From: Cycas panzhihuaensis
Taxonomy: Eukaryota; Cycadophyta
Length of the DNA: 64,000 nt
Assembly (NCBI GenBank): GCA_023213395.1
Contig: CM041465.1
Coordinates: 112,413,741 to 112,477,740, forward strand
Reading direction: 5' to 3'
Within the stretch, counting starts at the first letter, position 1; each line of letters opens with the position of its first letter. The position numbers and the translations under genes are program-made. Of this stretch, positions 44,977-58,120 are shown in pieces. A model generated the notes under the pieces. It made no database searches. It worked only from the letters and a program-made list of their open reading frames with translations, and had not been told where the DNA came from.

Positions 44977-47494
44977 AGTTCATCGATAATGGAGAAAGGC
45001 TTCCCCTTTGCGATAGGTTAGGGAAGAGCCCTTCGAAAGTTGTAACAATAGGGGCACATAAGAATGGTTTTTGGGAGTGCAGGGACTTCCTAGAATGGGA
45101 CTTCTAAAAGGAATCGAGGTGAGGTGCAGAAGAAGAGGCACCATTCACCTCTTTTGCTACTTGATACTGGGTTAGGGCATATAATGGTGTGGTCTCAAGA
45201 ACTTGTATAAACTTCTTTCCCTTGTTATAGGATCGAGAAGGTGAGGGAATATGATGGTTAGGAGAACCATAGGAAGAGGATGAGTTCCTTGCACCCTTCC
45301 CCTTGGTTTAAGAGGGGTGAGGGTTTAGGGATCTTCCTCTATTTTGACTACCCTTTTGTTAGTTGTTGTGATCACATTCCCTATTCTTAGGGAAAGGATC
45401 GTTATGGACCGGCTAGTCTAAGTTGGACTAGATGCCCATTTGGGGGAATAATCACATTGCATGGTAGATCTAGGATGCTGGGCCTAGCATTATAAATCTT
45501 CATGCAAACATTCCCCATAGATGGAACACCAGTTCTTCTCTAGAGAGGAATCAGGCTTCCTCACTTGAGAAGATTGGCTGTTACCACCCTTTGGGGGAGC
45601 AACTTAAGAATCTTGGTGAACTGGTTTATGTGAGGTAGGGGATGAAGGGACTTTGAGTTTGAGCTCCTTGATGGTACATTCAAAGGAAAGTATAATGAAA
45701 GTAAGAGGATCTAAAATCTTTTCAGTCAAATGGGAAGAGGACCTGGCAGACTATTAGATTTTAGTCTCTCGGGCTGGTGAAGGTACCTCACATCGTTGTG
45801 AGGTCTTCAGAGGCTTCTTGAGTCCAACTTAGATCTCAATTACCTCAAGCACCAAGCACTTGGCTATGGAAAAGTCATACATTATTGCTCCTATTTTAGG
45901 GACTTCAACATAAACTTATGGGCAAAGAGCATTAATAAAAATGTCCCTCTTCAACTCCTCAGACAGAGTTGCCTTTATAGAGTGAAGAAGGTCATGAAAT
46001 CATATCACAAAGTCATGATTCATCTCATTATAACCTTGTTTGAGAGATAAGAGGGATTTCATTACACCCTCGAAAGGATGGGCTACGTCAAAATAGTTGA
46101 CAAATTTGTCCATGAGTTATTGGAATGAAAAGATTAAATGTGTAGGTAAGTGATAGAACTACTTAAGGGCATCATCTTGGAGGGATCATGGGAAGAGTTT
46201 CATAAGGATATGGTCATAGGCCTAGTAATCGATACATGCCATAGAAAAGCTACGAACATTCTCCATTGGGTCTTTTGACAAGGTCCCATTAAATTTTAGA
46301 ACATCGGGAGGGTGAGGCAGTAAGTTGGTTCTTAGTGCCTCAATAGATAGGGGTGTTGATCTATAGTTTGTAAAGGGGTGTTCCCTATACTAGACCATAG
46401 GATCGATAAAAGGCAGAAGAGAAGGTGGACAAGGTTGCCCAAACCCCCTTGGGGAGTTTGGTTCGAAAAAGGATATTGGCCTCCTTCCATTTAGTGAGAA
46501 CACACTAGTCCCTCATTCGAAGGAACATACATAAGAGCGTATGGGGGTGAGGGACCCATCCCTCCTTGAGAAAATACTCCTTGTTGGAAAGGAGCTTAAG
46601 AGAAAGTGCCTTGGGAGGGGGCTTGTCCTCCTTGTAAAGGCACAACATGAGGTATGATATATGACGATGGAAAGGATGGGTGCAGAACTAGGTTTTGCCC
46701 ATATGGCCTACCCATGGGTGGTGCGACCCCATATGGGTACAAAGGGTCCACCCGATAAGTTGGAAGAGAGTTTCCCTTGTCATGTCCCCATAATTGAGAG
46801 ATGTAGCTTGGGGGTATGTAAAGGGAAGAATCCCTAGGTTGAATTGGATAGTGTGTGGGGGCTGGCCCCACATGGCTAAAAGTAGGGGCACCTACAAGTC
46901 CCCTAGATCTAACAAGTAGTGTATAAACTATAGTCTGAGGAGGTGTAGTCGTTTGACTAGAAGAAGGCATACTCAACCCAAGTTGGGAAGAGGGTATGCC
47001 TTGGGTGGTCCTCAAGGAGCATGGGCCATGAGGAGAGGAAGATGGAACAAAAGGTAAACTCATCGTTGGTAGAGGAGTTAGATGGGATGGGCGAGGTAAG
47101 GTAGATGTAGAAGAAGGAAGTGCAACGCTTTACAAGATACTCTCAAACCACTTGGGATGTGGTTAGAGATGATCTTCTTGGAAGCATTGGCTAAGGGATT
47201 CAACCACATTAGCAGGAGGGGTATCTGCTTAATTATAAGAGGTAGATGAAACTTTATATGAAGTGGACCCCGTGGGACAATCCTCATGAGAGTCACTGCC
47301 ATGGTGGTAAAACTATAAAGGGGATGAAGCCTCTACTTCATGAGTAGAGAGATGGTGGACTTGTGGGTGTTGTTGGTCCTCTAGATAAAGATGGGGTTCT
47401 CACCCTCTTGGGTGGACCCTTGAAAAGAGATAGAAGGCTTATGTGATTCAAATACATAAGCATGATATGCCCAATCTGAGGGAAATCCCTCCAT
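44977..47494 (-). pseudogene. G2 gag, decayed
   Basis: It starts at the ATG at 47494 (MEGFPSDWAYH) and is homologous to G1 gag. The Pro/Ser/Gly-rich middle includes an open 155-codon frame at 47063-46596 (PPMGRPYGQNL, PSSYIIPHVVPLQGG). The core near 46300-45850 has FNGTLSKDPMENVRSFSMAC, DHILMKLFPQSLQ, HPFEGVMKSLLSLKQ and EELKRDIFINALC. The Cys/His region reads NWCSIYGECLHED, with the first His lost. The last residues before C5 are KPFSIIDEL at 44977. About twenty stops occur, many at Trp or Gln codons that G1 still encodes, and the reverse also holds. Confidence 0.78.
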
Positions 47495-47716
47495 AGTCAA
47501 ATCAGAATATGATTAAGGAAGGGAGTGATAAGATGGGTCTTCTAATAAAGGAGTGAGGCCTTACAAGTGTTGTGATAATCATTGCATACAAGTTCTACTT
47601 ATAGTTTGGAAGAAGGAGCAAGAAATAAAGTAGTTGGAGCATTGGGGGCTACCTAACAGACCAAAGAGAGCTACCAAGAAGAAGCAACACTAAAAGGAAA
47701 GGATTAATCCCTTACT

Positions 47717-47740
47717 GGCAGGACCCTAGTATGGTCGCCA
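47717..47740 (-). other. G2 primer-binding site
   Basis: On the minus strand TGGCGACCATACTAGGGTCC lies one base from the LTR end. It is the less decayed version of the G1 site. Confidence 0.7.
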
Positions 47741-47741
47741 A

Positions 47742-50529
47742 TGGAATCAAACCTATGGGGTAGTAACCACACTTCGTTGAGGTTCGATCAATCAACAGAG
47801 AATCTCAAAAATAAAGATCAACTTGGCAAGTGGAGGAGATCACCCACAAAAGGTATATGTGTGTTAGAACATAGTTTTAGGACCCGCGAATGGCACACAA
47901 CTCTCTTCTGGATAACCTAACTTTGGTTTGGAGGGTGGAAGAAGTGAGGGACATCCTCGATTTCCCATGTAACCTAAGGGATTGGCCCTCCTGCCCTTGG
48001 ATGGCCGAAGGAGGGAGGTGAAATAAAGCGAAGGAATGGTTCCCTGCATAGGATAAAGGGGATCCTTTAAAAGGAACAAAGGACACATGAATAAAAGCAT
48101 GCTCGTTTACTCACTAATATAATATCCTCACTCTCCTTTTACTTTTAAATACAAGAAAGTAGGGAACTAGTCATGAGAGGTTGCAAGGTGCATGCAAGGG
48201 ATGCGAGCCTAAGTGGAAGCATGTACAACAAATAAAAATGTAAATGAAGATGGCTTCTACTTAATGCACTTTCCTAAATGTGCAAGTAGGTTAAGTATGT
48301 GCAAGCGATGCATGCAAGTTTTCTTTTCCTCTTTTCCCTTTATGTGTTATGCATGTAGGTAAACAAGCTTAAGCAAGAGAGTAAGTAGCGAGAAGGGAGT
48401 AAGCGATGTACCTAGAGAACCATGTGGTTGAAGGAGATCTTTCCCTTTGTCACATTTTCCTTTCTCTTACTATTCTTGGATGCAGACTGCATGATGTGGT
48501 GATGCCAAGGGCTTCCTTACCTTCCCCAAGTTTGAAAGGAAAAAGGCGAAAAGGAAAGAAGAAAAGAACTATGCAAAAGACTCAAAGAGAATATTGAAGA
48601 GAAGGGCAAGAATATACCTGGGTTGATGTGCTTCCTTCCTTCTTCACATGTAACAAAGAGGAGACCTATAATTAAGTTATGTTTCCCCTTCGCACGGGGC
48701 TACTAGGGTATAAGACGTATGTGTATATGAAATATATAGAATAAAAACAAAGCAAGTTACCCTAACTAAAAGGAACCTTTTGCATTAAAAAGAACAACCT
48801 TTAGCTTCTCTTCATGCAAGGAAGACAAGAAAGGAAAGAGGGGCTGGTTAGCCTTAGAATGGCTAATTCTCTAAGATCACAAACCTCCATGCTACCCAAA
48901 CACAAATACAACAAGCAAAGATGGTGTAATAAAGTCTTAACATATGGGTGACAGGTTGCGACAAAGTTGTAAATACCACTAATATTGCAAAAAGTTACAA
49001 TATACAACTTTTTCAAGCTCTAACTAATCTAACATCCAAAGATAGGTAGGGTTTAACTAGGGGCTATAATTCTTACCCATGTAAGGCCCACAAAGCTAAG
49101 AGCAAGTGCAACAATGGGCTATGTACACTACTATCAGTGGTGACCCCTCTTTTGGGAGCTCTTTGGCAACCCAAGGGAAGCATGAAGGAGAAAGAGGAAA
49201 AGGGAGAAGGGGGTTGCCCTTGAGGAGAAAGCTAGCTGGGTTATGGAACTCACATTGGCTCCTTTCACTCACCCTTTTGAGACCTCTTCCTTACTAGCTC
49301 CTTGGAGAAACTAGGGAAGAGATGGAAAGAATGATGGACATGTAAGAAAATAGGAGGGTTTACCTCCTTTGTGTAATAGAAAAAATGAGAGATGGGGGTG
49401 TTGTAGGATATTCAAATCATTTTTCAACAATTTAAAAGGATAAAAGTGAAATAAAGGGGAAGGAATACTTGTTGTAGCTAGTCTCAAAATAGATCTACCT
49501 AAGAGAATTAGGGATAAAGGGTAGCCCTACAAGGTTTGCAGGTGAAACCCTATGGAGGCTGCAAGATCTAAAGACAAGTATGATAATTATGCTTGGAGGT
49601 GAGCTTAGAGCATATCTTTCCTTAAGGTAGCCTTGTTTCAGGCTTACTACTATGGATCTAGAGCTACAGAGGGATGATCTCAGGATAGAGAGCTGGTATT
49701 CCAAGTGTTGCATGGTTCTTCTCTAGGGAGCTATGAGGAATAAGTGAGAGAGAGAGTTTTTTTTAGAGTCGAAGAGAAGGAAATGGGGATCCTTTTGGGT
49801 TTTAAACCCAACCCTAGCTCAACTGAGTGAGTAGGGTTCGATTGGGGCTAAGAATACACCTCTGTCATATGGTAATTTTGTAATAAATATAAAATTTACC
49901 ACCATAGATTTTAAAAAATGATGGGTGACAGTCACCCCATGGTAAACTTTGCAGCACTATAAAGTTTATAACAGTACCGTAATCTTTACCGTGGTGCGGT
50001 GCTAGCGTAGGTAAGAATAAAAGAAAGAAGATGTTGGGAGCCCAAAAGGGAGGTACTTTAGGCCTGAGAGGGCATGATGCTCTATTTGAGTAGTATGAGA
50101 CAGTCATAGGATGAAAGAGACCTATGTTGGGTAAAGTACCAAAGGCAAGAAATTCCCAAAAAGTCAGCAGATAAATGAGGAAACGCCAACCATGCCTAGG
50201 TGAGGTGCTAGAGGTTGAGGCATGTTAATGGAATGGTGAGTGGATCACAAGGGTTGATCTATGCTTCGAATGACGTGGAGATATATAGGAGGGTTGTGGA
50301 GTACCATGGGATCCATGTCCCTAAATCATCATAGGCTGAAATGATATCATGCAGCACGATCAAGGAGTAGATGCATAATGGTCGTGCAAATAAACCAGTC
50401 AATCATGCAATAAAAACAAAGGGACGCTTCAATTTACCTTTATTTAAAACGAAAAAGGTAAGGGATAGAAGTGTACCTGCATTTACCTGAGTTGACTCAT
50501 CCATACCCATTCTAGGTAGCTAGGAAATA
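47742..50529 (-). repeat. G2 5' LTR
   Basis: On the plus strand it starts TGGAATCAAACC and ends CTAGGAAATA (CA decayed to TA). The length is 2788 bp. It aligns with the G3 LTR 58121-60553 (CACCCACAAAAGG, CCCTTGGATGGCCGAAGGAG-like, CCTGAGTTGACTCA) and with G1 1-2168. Open frames in it (for example 47864-48100) are not conserved among the three LTRs. Confidence 0.82.
49933..50001. repeat. Imperfect inverted repeat in the G2 LTR
   Basis: It begins CACCCCATGGTAAACTTTGC and ends TTTACCGTGGTGCGGTG, with the axis near AAAGTTTATAAC. It is at the same LTR position as the G1 repeat at 60-123. Confidence 0.55.
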
Positions 50530-51089
50530 GAGGTTATTGGGTTAATTACACATCCTACATTTGAGTTTCAAGTTATGTATACCTAATGATGTCAGCTTCT
50601 ATATTGGCCTACAATCTTGTATATTAATCACTTACTTATTTATAAAAAGTGATCCATAGTGTAATCATAATCATAGTGCTTCTTATATTCCTATTACATT
50701 AGGTTACTATTTTCCACAAGTGTTAGTGGCTAATTTTCACCATAGTGCTTCTCATATTCCTATTGTGTTAGGTTAATATTTGCCATAAGTATTGGTGGCT
50801 AATTTTAATCATAGTGCTTCTCATATTATTGCTATGTTAAGTTAATATTTTCCACAAGTATTAGTAACTTTTCTCTAAGTTGCTTCTTTTATCTTTGAGC
50901 AACCATTCTCACTTATTCTTCCTTATGCTACACTACTTTATTGCATCTCCCATTTGTAAATAGTGATTGGTCATTTATTTCCATCACTTTTATAGTCCCT
51001 TATTCATTTCTTTCTTTCTTAAAGATACTATATCTTCACAGTTCAAGTAAAATGTGAATTACATTCCTAAAAGGAAAGAAAATTCAGAC
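50530..51089. other. Interval with a 69-bp tandem repeat
   Basis: Between the G2 LTR end and C6 gag. Apart from the repeat at 50672-50878 it holds no recognised feature. A 5' LTR or PBS for C6 was not found. Confidence 0.5.
50672..50878. repeat. Three tandem 69-bp units
   Basis: Units start at 50672, 50741 and 50810 with CATAGTGCTTCT, and each contains GTTA(G)GTTA(A/C)TATTT and CACAAGT/CATAAGT. Divergence between units is about 10-15% by eye. Confidence 0.9.
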
Positions 51090-52020
51090 ATGTGATTCAT
51101 TGATGTCAAAAATACTACAAAGTATGAAGGTCTTTAGATAGATCACTTACAACATATACCAATTATTGCTATTACAGCTACCACACCTGCTTCTGGAGGA
51201 ACTACTCTAACTACTCCCATTAATGTTATAGCCAAACACTAATAGGAACTTGATGATGATAAAATCCATGTAGGGATACTTCTTATAACTAATTATTCCC
51301 TATATAATCTCATTGATAAAGTCATACATGATATAACACAGAAAGTTTTTTAAGTTCTCAAGAAGAACTTTGATACTAAATCAGATTTAGGATTTGTCCA
51401 GTTAGTGTTCAAGATGAACAAATTGAAAATGTAGAAAGGATATGAAAGTGAAATAATCAATCTCCTTTGTTTAATCAAGTAAGCCATCGATAAAGATTTC
51501 AAGGCTCAATACATTACATGGACTTTTTTGATTCAGTCATATCTCCATATCCTACATTATAAAAATCTATTAGGAAGTCTTCAATCTAGTGGCACGTTGA
51601 AGACCCTAAACTTTGTAGCTCTTACCGATACATTCATTGAATTTAATAAGACCTTTGATACCAACTTTGCCACTACATTAGATCTAGTCAATGCTACTCT
51701 TAAAGTGGAAGAAGATCTTTTTTATACCAAAAATCAAGGTTAATCCTCTCGTAGAGGTGGTAATTCTTGCAGAATAGGTGGAGTTAGATAAGAAGGACAA
51801 TGGACTCATAGTCAATAGGCTCCTTAACTCCAACAAAAGTAGTCTTAAGGCCAAGGCAAAAATAATCAACCTATACCCAAATCAAGTAATCAAAGATAAT
51901 CTAGCTAGCCAAATACTACTAATAGGACTAGAAATCAAATAATTATGTGCCAAAGGTATCATAGAGAAGGACACTATGCTAAAACTTGCAGAATTACCAC
52001 TAACAAACTACCAAGCCATC
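51090..52020 (+). pseudogene. C6a gag
   Basis: Readable parts are ELDDDKIHVGILLIT, FVQLVFKMNKLKM, YITWTFLIQSYLHILHYKNL and FNKTFDTNFATTLDLVNATL (71 open codons from 51528). The zinc knuckle CQRYHREGHYAKTC at about 51948-51989 has its second Cys changed to Tyr. The shape fits a copia gag with a short Gly/Arg/Gln linker (SSRRGGNSCR). Stops and shifts elsewhere are numerous. Confidence 0.7.
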
Positions 52021-52234
52021 AATAACACTATGATTTACATAATGTTGACAATACTTCTTTTACAGATGATTTTGGTAGAATGTAATTTACTCATACATGC
52101 CTTCAAAGAATTGGAACCACTTCATCAAATGTTGTTAATAGATCCACTAAGTATATTGAGGCTCATTGTGGTTATACTTATTCACTTTTGCCTTCACCAC
52201 TTGGAGTTGTAAATATGCTACCTCAATTACTTCA

Positions 52235-53640
52235 TCTTAGATCATGGATACTAGAGCAACATAACATATGACTTGTCATCACTAGTTCTTTCAAGACTTT
52301 AAATCTAAAGTTTGTGGCGTTATATGCATGGCTGACAAATCATCTCAGTTAATCAAAGGACTTAGAAATATTTGCCTGAAACTCTCAGGCCTACTAGATT
52401 TTACCCTTATTGATGTTTTATATATTCCTGCTCTAAAGCAGAACTTGCTTTCCCTATCTAACCTTTTCTCTCATGGATTTGATCTGAGTATAACTACAAA
52501 TAATCAAACTCTCTGTGTCATTCACCCTCCTCCAAATATTATGGTTATGACTAGAATTCTTGATGGTAAACTTTTTTGTCTAATTGGCTCGCCATCCTCT
52601 GAAGCCAACTATGTTGATGATGACTCTGACTCCTTAAAAGTTATCCTAAGTAGCCATATGGCATGCTCATATGGGCCATATCAAAATTGATTGTTTAAGA
52701 GGACTACATGTCACTCTTCCTAGTATGCCCAGGCTCTCCTCTAAGCCCTTTAAATGTGAAGCATGCATCATTGCCAAATCTCAGAGACAATGCTTTTCTC
52801 ATAGTTAGTGGAAATCTAGCCAACCTTTACAACTTATACACTCAGATATATGTAGTCCTATGCCCATCCCTTCTCTCAAATAGAAGTGGTACTAGATTAC
52901 TTTCATTTATGATTTTACCAAGAAAGTATGGGTTATTTTTCTTGCAAAGAAAGATAAAGTTTTTTCTATATTTTAAGTTTTTAAGGCCTATGTGGAAAAT
53001 GAATCTGGATTTAAGATCAAAATACTCAAGGACTAACAATAGTAGTGACTACACCTCTAATGAGTTTGAATCATACCTATGTCACTATGAGATTAAAGAT
53101 CAGACCACTATTGTAGGTATACCCTAGTAAAATAGAGTTACCGAGTGCATGAAGAGGACCATCATGAACATGGATCATGCTATGATGGTATACAAAAATA
53201 TCCTTATCTATCTTTGGGCCAAAGCTATTTGGATTGTTGTGTATTATATCAACACTATCAACCCCTCTAAGCTCAATGCTTCTTCACATGAAATGTGGTA
53301 TGGATAAATCCCCTTTATCTCCCACTTCAAAATTTCTAGTTCTACTTTAGAGGAACATAGAAATAAGCTCCAAGATAGAGCCCTCAAAGGAATCTTTGTC
53401 AAATATCTTATAGACAAAATGAGGTACAAGTTTTCTACCTTCACAGTGTAAAATCATCATTACTAGAGATGTTATCTTTGTAGAAACTAAAGATCAATTA
53501 CTCAGACTTGACTCTAAGATGCCTTCACACAAATTTAATGATGTTACTAAATTTGATGTCCAAATTCTAAAATTTAGAGGGGAAGATGCTCAACAATTGC
53601 TTAAAATCTGATAATAGAACCCTAGAGGATATAAGTTGTA
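52235..53640 (+). pseudogene. C6a protease and integrase
   Basis: The protease core is MDTRAT-stop-HMT at about 52245, from a D-S-G-A-T-x-H-M-T motif, with Gly changed to Arg and Ser to Thr. An open frame 52328-52690 follows (LLDFTLIDVLYIPALKQNLLS). The integrase zinc region has CEACIIAKSQRQCF; the core reads IHSDICSPMP (first Asp), FIYDFTKKVWVIFLAKKD and, after shifts, VENESGF. NRVTECMKRTIMNMDHAMM near 53135 covers the Glu block. The order is as expected for copia, but at least three frames are needed. Confidence 0.75.
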
Positions 53641-54039
53641 ACTCCTAACTAATGTGTATATATCTAGCACCATCATTTTTGAATAGCCAAGTTGACAAAG
53701 GCAAAGATATAGTAAAAGGACCATCTTCTCTGACATCAATGGTTGGCCCATCTTCTGTAACATCATCAACTTTCTCCATACCAAACATTTCACACGATCC
53801 TTTTTAGGATCAAAATAAAGACCAAACATCTACAGAAATAAAAATCCCATTCCCAACTCAAGGTTTTTGTGAAGCCTACTAGCTACAGCATATACAACCA
53901 AATGAGGTAGGGAAAACTAGCACTAGAAGTTCCCATAGAGCAAGTGCATATGAATTATTTTCCATTGAGTTTGAACTAATAGAACTACATCTTACTCTTA
54001 ATAAAGAGCCCCTAATATACTAAGAAGCTATAAAACTTA

Positions 54040-55480
54040 TAATTTAGAGAAATGCGATGAACGAATAGTACCATTTTCTCATCAAGAATGGCACATGGGA
54101 GCTTATTAATCTACCACTTAGAAGAAAGGTAGTTTAAAACAAATGGGTGTTCAAAAATAAGTATAAATCAGATGGCATCCTAGAAAAGTACAAGGCAATG
54201 TTGGTAACAAAAGGATTCATGCAAATAAAAGGCATTGATTATACCGAAATCTTTGCTCATATAAGCAAGTGGCCTATAATCAGAACTCTTATTGCTTTGG
54301 CTACTCAATAGGGTTAGAAAATCCACCAACTCAATGTTAAGACCATATTTCTTAATGGGGACCTTAAAGAAGATATTTACATGGCTCAGCCACAAGGATA
54401 TAAGATTACTAGTTTGGAGCATAAGGTTTGTAAGCTCAGAAAGTCCTTGTAGGGCCTAAAATAAGCCCTTTGTGCTTGGTTGACCAAGTTATCTAAAAGA
54501 ATGAGGTAAATTAGATATGAGATTTGTGATTATCAAGATGTTGATGCAATAATATTCATCAAGTGCAAAAATGATAAAGTCAGTTACTCCTTAATCTTTG
54601 TGGATGATATGCTAATAATGGGGAATAGTGAATAGATAATGAGCCAACTGAAGAAGGACCTTATGAAAAATTTTGAATTGTCTAACTTGAGGTTGATGAA
54701 ATATTATTTGGGAATTAAAGTAACTCAAAAGAATGAAAAGATCTTTCTCTCCTAAGAAAAATATATCAATGATCTTTTGACAAAGTTTTAATTAGAAGAT
54801 GCTTGACTAATGGTTACACCTATAGAACTTAATATTAAATTCTTAGTTGATGGTGACACTAGGGAGGTAGACATAACACTCTATAGGTAACTTGGAGGTA
54901 GTCTCATTTATAATACTAATATAAGGCTAGAATCATTAGTAGACTATAGTACAAGTGTTGAGGTACCTAAAGATGACCAATAAATATAGTATGTTGTATA
55001 AACCCAATGCATAATTCAAACTTTATGCATACACAGACTTAAACTTTGCCAGAGATAAAGACACAGGAAGATCCACATCTAGGTATATAATATTTCTTAG
55101 AATATCACCAATATCATAGAGATCTAGATGATAGAATATAGTTGTAGACTCAACTATCGAAGTTAAATATATTGCTACTTCTAAGACAACAATAAGGTGA
55201 TATAGCTTAGAAAATTATTGAATACATTGAATGCCACATAAACAAGTTCTTCTAGCTTATATATGGATAATTAATCCATAATCCAAAATGACTATAAATT
55301 TTAGATTTCATAATTATACCAAACATATAAGTATGGAAGTCCACATGATTAGAGAACTAGTTCATGATGGCATAATTCAACTAGAGTACTGCCCCACAGT
55401 AGATCAAGTGGCCAATATCTTTAACAAACCACTAAAAATGGTGAAGTTTGAATAGTTCTAGAGGTAACTCATCCTTAGGG
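54040..55480 (+). pseudogene. C6a reverse transcriptase and RNase H
   Basis: Parts recognised are NGTWELINLPLRRKVV, WVFKNKYKSDGILEKYKAML, TKGFMQIKGIDYTEIF, IHQLNVKTIFLNGDLKEDIYM (first Asp now Asn), SLIFVDDMLIMGNSE with an intact F-V-D-D box near 54600, and LRLMKYYLGIKVTQKNEKI. RNase H is patchy (VEIKY, TIKHISMEVHMIRELVHDG) and ends about 55480. A deletion near 54930 relative to C6b removes the stretch holding AYSIN. Confidence 0.82.
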
Positions 55481-55920
55481 CCTCCATCTCTAACTAATTA
55501 AAGGAGATGGTAATAGGACCATCATACTCTATATCATTCGTGAAAACCCTTTGTGGGTGCAAAAAGACAAGAGTTTGTCTCTACTATATCTCATTCATGA
55601 AAACCCCTCGTGGATATGAAAGGATAGGGGTTAGATCATTTTAGAAAATCAAAACCTATGAAAACCCAAAAGGGTATAGGGGATAACAAAATGATATATG
55701 GATATCTAGTAGATTTTAACTATAAAATTTATTATATTGATTGTTTATGTGGTTTTGTATAAAGAGCTACATGAGCCAAGTCAGTAGATTAGAAAGCCTA
55801 TGGGTTTTCTTCCCCATAAGTATTTCCCACAAAAGCGTCATAGTTGTTTGCTTTATAACAGGCTCAATTAAAAACTTCATAGTATAGAATAAAATAAGAT
55901 AAAATGACCTTTTACCATTA
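55481..55920 (+). other. C6a 3' untranslated stretch
   Basis: There are no coding frames. Three diverged repeats of a motif with ATGAAAACCC followed by TGTGGG/CGTGG/AAGGGTAT occur at about 55537, 55597 and 55660. The opposite-strand 60-codon frame is accidental. Confidence 0.5.
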
Positions 55921-56215
55921 AGAGGGAGATTGAAATGGGTTAATGTCACAAGGTCATTACATTAGTTGAAAGGGACTTAAGTGAACTTTAAATTAGATCA
56001 CTTAAGTAAAATACACTTTTATATACATTATTTATAATTTCATTTCACTTAACTCTAATGCTCCCTCTCTCAATATAAAAGTAAAAGCTCAATGGAGAAG
56101 GCTCATTTTTATCTCCTTATTTTGTGAGAGCTACTCTTTTTCTCTTAAGTCTCTCTTGCTTCCACATTTACCTTTGTATTTAGTACATGGAGATAAAGGA
56201 TAAGTCACTCATTTT
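55921..56215 (+). repeat. C6a PPT and 3' LTR (partial)
   Basis: AGAGGGAGAT at 55921-55930 is a good polypurine tract, followed by TGAAATGGGTTAATGTCACA as the LTR start. The right side runs directly into C6b integrase at about 56216, so the LTR end may be lost. No second copy of this LTR is in the window to test it. Confidence 0.5.
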
Positions 56216-58120
56216 AGTTGTAGGTACACCCTAATAGAATAAAGCTATCTAGTATATTAATAGGACCATCATGAGTATAACTCATTATATATTGGTGTAT
56301 AAGAACATCCTTGTCTATCTTTGGGTTGAGGTTATCTAGACTACAGTATATTGCATCAACATTATTAGTCCCTCCAAGCTTGATGCCTCTCTATATGAAA
56401 TATGGTATGGACAACTCCCTTATGTCTTCCACTTCAAAATTTTTGGCTCTACTTACTATCCTCACATTTTGGAGGAACACATAGACAAAGTTTAAGATAA
56501 AGCCCTCAAAGGTATCCTTATTAGATACCCTATGGACAAAACTAGATATAAGGTTTTTCTACCTTGATAGAATAAAATCATCATCATATATATTTCATCA
56601 ACTACTTAGACTTAACTCTAATATACCTTTATGCTAATTTATTAATGCTATAGAATTTGATATCTAGATTCCAATATTTAAGGGACGAGATGCTAAATAA
56701 TTACTCAAAATTCTAGAATCTTACAATAAAGCCCTAGAGAATATAAGCTATGTCTCCTAGTCAATGTATGAATATCTAACACTATCATTTGATAATAGCC
56801 AAGTTGACAAAGATAAAGTCATAGGATAAGGACCATCTTCTCTAACATTGCCAACTTCCTTTGTACTAAATATTTTATATGATCCTTTCTAAGATTAAAA
56901 TGAAGACCAAGAGGCTATATAAATGAAAATATCATTCTAAACTCAAGGTGTTCATGAAGCCTACTATCTACACAAGGACATGTGACCAAATGAGGTGGGC
57001 AAAATTGATACTAGAAGTATCCATAGAGTAAGGATGCAAGAATCACTTTCTATTAAGCTTGAACTAGTAGAATCATATCTTGCTCTCAATGAGAAGCCCC
57101 TATCAAAATAAGAAGTTATAAATCATATAACTTAGAGAAATGCCATAAACAAGTAGTACTAATCTCTTATCAAGAATAGTACATAGGACCTTGTTGATTT
57201 ACCACTTAGAAGAAAGGTAGTTTGAAATGAATGGGTATCAAAACACAGGTATAGATCATATGACACCCTATAAAAATATAAGGCAAGGCTAGTAGAAAAA
57301 GGATTCACACAAAGAGAATACATTAACTACATTGAAATCTTTACACCTACAAGTAAGTCACCCAAAATTAGAAGTCTTATAGCCTTAGTTAATCAATAGG
57401 GCTAAAAAATCCACTAACTTGATGTTAAAACTATGTTTTTCAATGGGGACCTTAAAGAAGAAATTTACATGGTTCAGTCAGAAGAATCAAGATCACTAGT
57501 CAAGAGCATAAAGTTTGTATGCTCAGAAAGTCCTTATATGGCCTAAAATAAGCCCCTTGTACTTACTTTACCAAGTTGTTTGAAAGAATGAGGTAACTTG
57601 GATACAAGATTTGTGACTATCAAGAAATTATTGTAATATTATTCATCAAACACTAAAAAGATAAAATTACTTATCTCTTAATCTTTGTTGATGACATGCT
57701 AATAATAAGGAATAATGAATAGGTAATCAGCCAGTTGAAGAAGGACCTTACTAAACCTTTAAATTTTCTAACCTCACGATAATGAAATATTACTTAGGAA
57801 TTGAAGCAACTCAAAACAATAGTAAAATCTTTCTCTCCTAAGAAAAATACATTAATAATCTTCTAATAAAGTTTTAATTAGAAGATACTTGACCAATGGA
57901 TATATGTATGGAACTTGATATTAAACTCTCACCTGATGGTGACACTAGGGAGGTTGACACAACACTCTATAGGTAACATTTAGGTAGTCTCATCTATACT
58001 ACTGACATAAGGCTAGATATTGCATACTCTATCAATACTCTTACATGATTCATGACAAATACTAAGTTGAATCATTGGCAGGGTGTAGTACGAGTGCTGA
58101 GGTACTTGAAGATGGATAGT
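56216..58120 (+). pseudogene. C6b: second copy of C6 integrase, RT and RNase H start
   Basis: It begins at the codons for VVGTP, matching C6a 53116 onward (IVGIP). It follows C6a in order: the integrase C-terminus (LDASLYEIWYGQLPYVF), the linker, RT (VFKH..., DVKTMFFNGDLKEEIYMV, LIFVDDMLIIRNNE with an intact F-V-D-D box near 57690, IMKYYLGIEATQNNSKI) and RNase H start (LDIAYSINTLT, HWQGVVRVLRYLKMD). It stops at 58120 where the G3 LTR starts. It keeps the segment that C6a lost, so it is an independent copy. Stops are frequent. Confidence 0.82.

Larger units (their letters stand above)
44977..50529 (-). mobile_element. Ty3/gypsy element G2, 5' half
   Basis: Minus-strand relative of G1, with a 5' LTR (47742-50529), PBS and gag, cut at 44977 by C5. 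The protease and all later domains are absent from the window. The order and wording match G1 block by block. Confidence 0.85.
51090..56215 (+). mobile_element. Ty1/copia element C6a, heavily decayed
   Basis: Gag, zinc knuckle, protease, integrase, RT, RNase H, PPT and a 3' LTR can be followed in order, but in many short frames. No 5' LTR or PBS was found. A second partial copy, C6b, follows directly. Confidence 0.8.
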
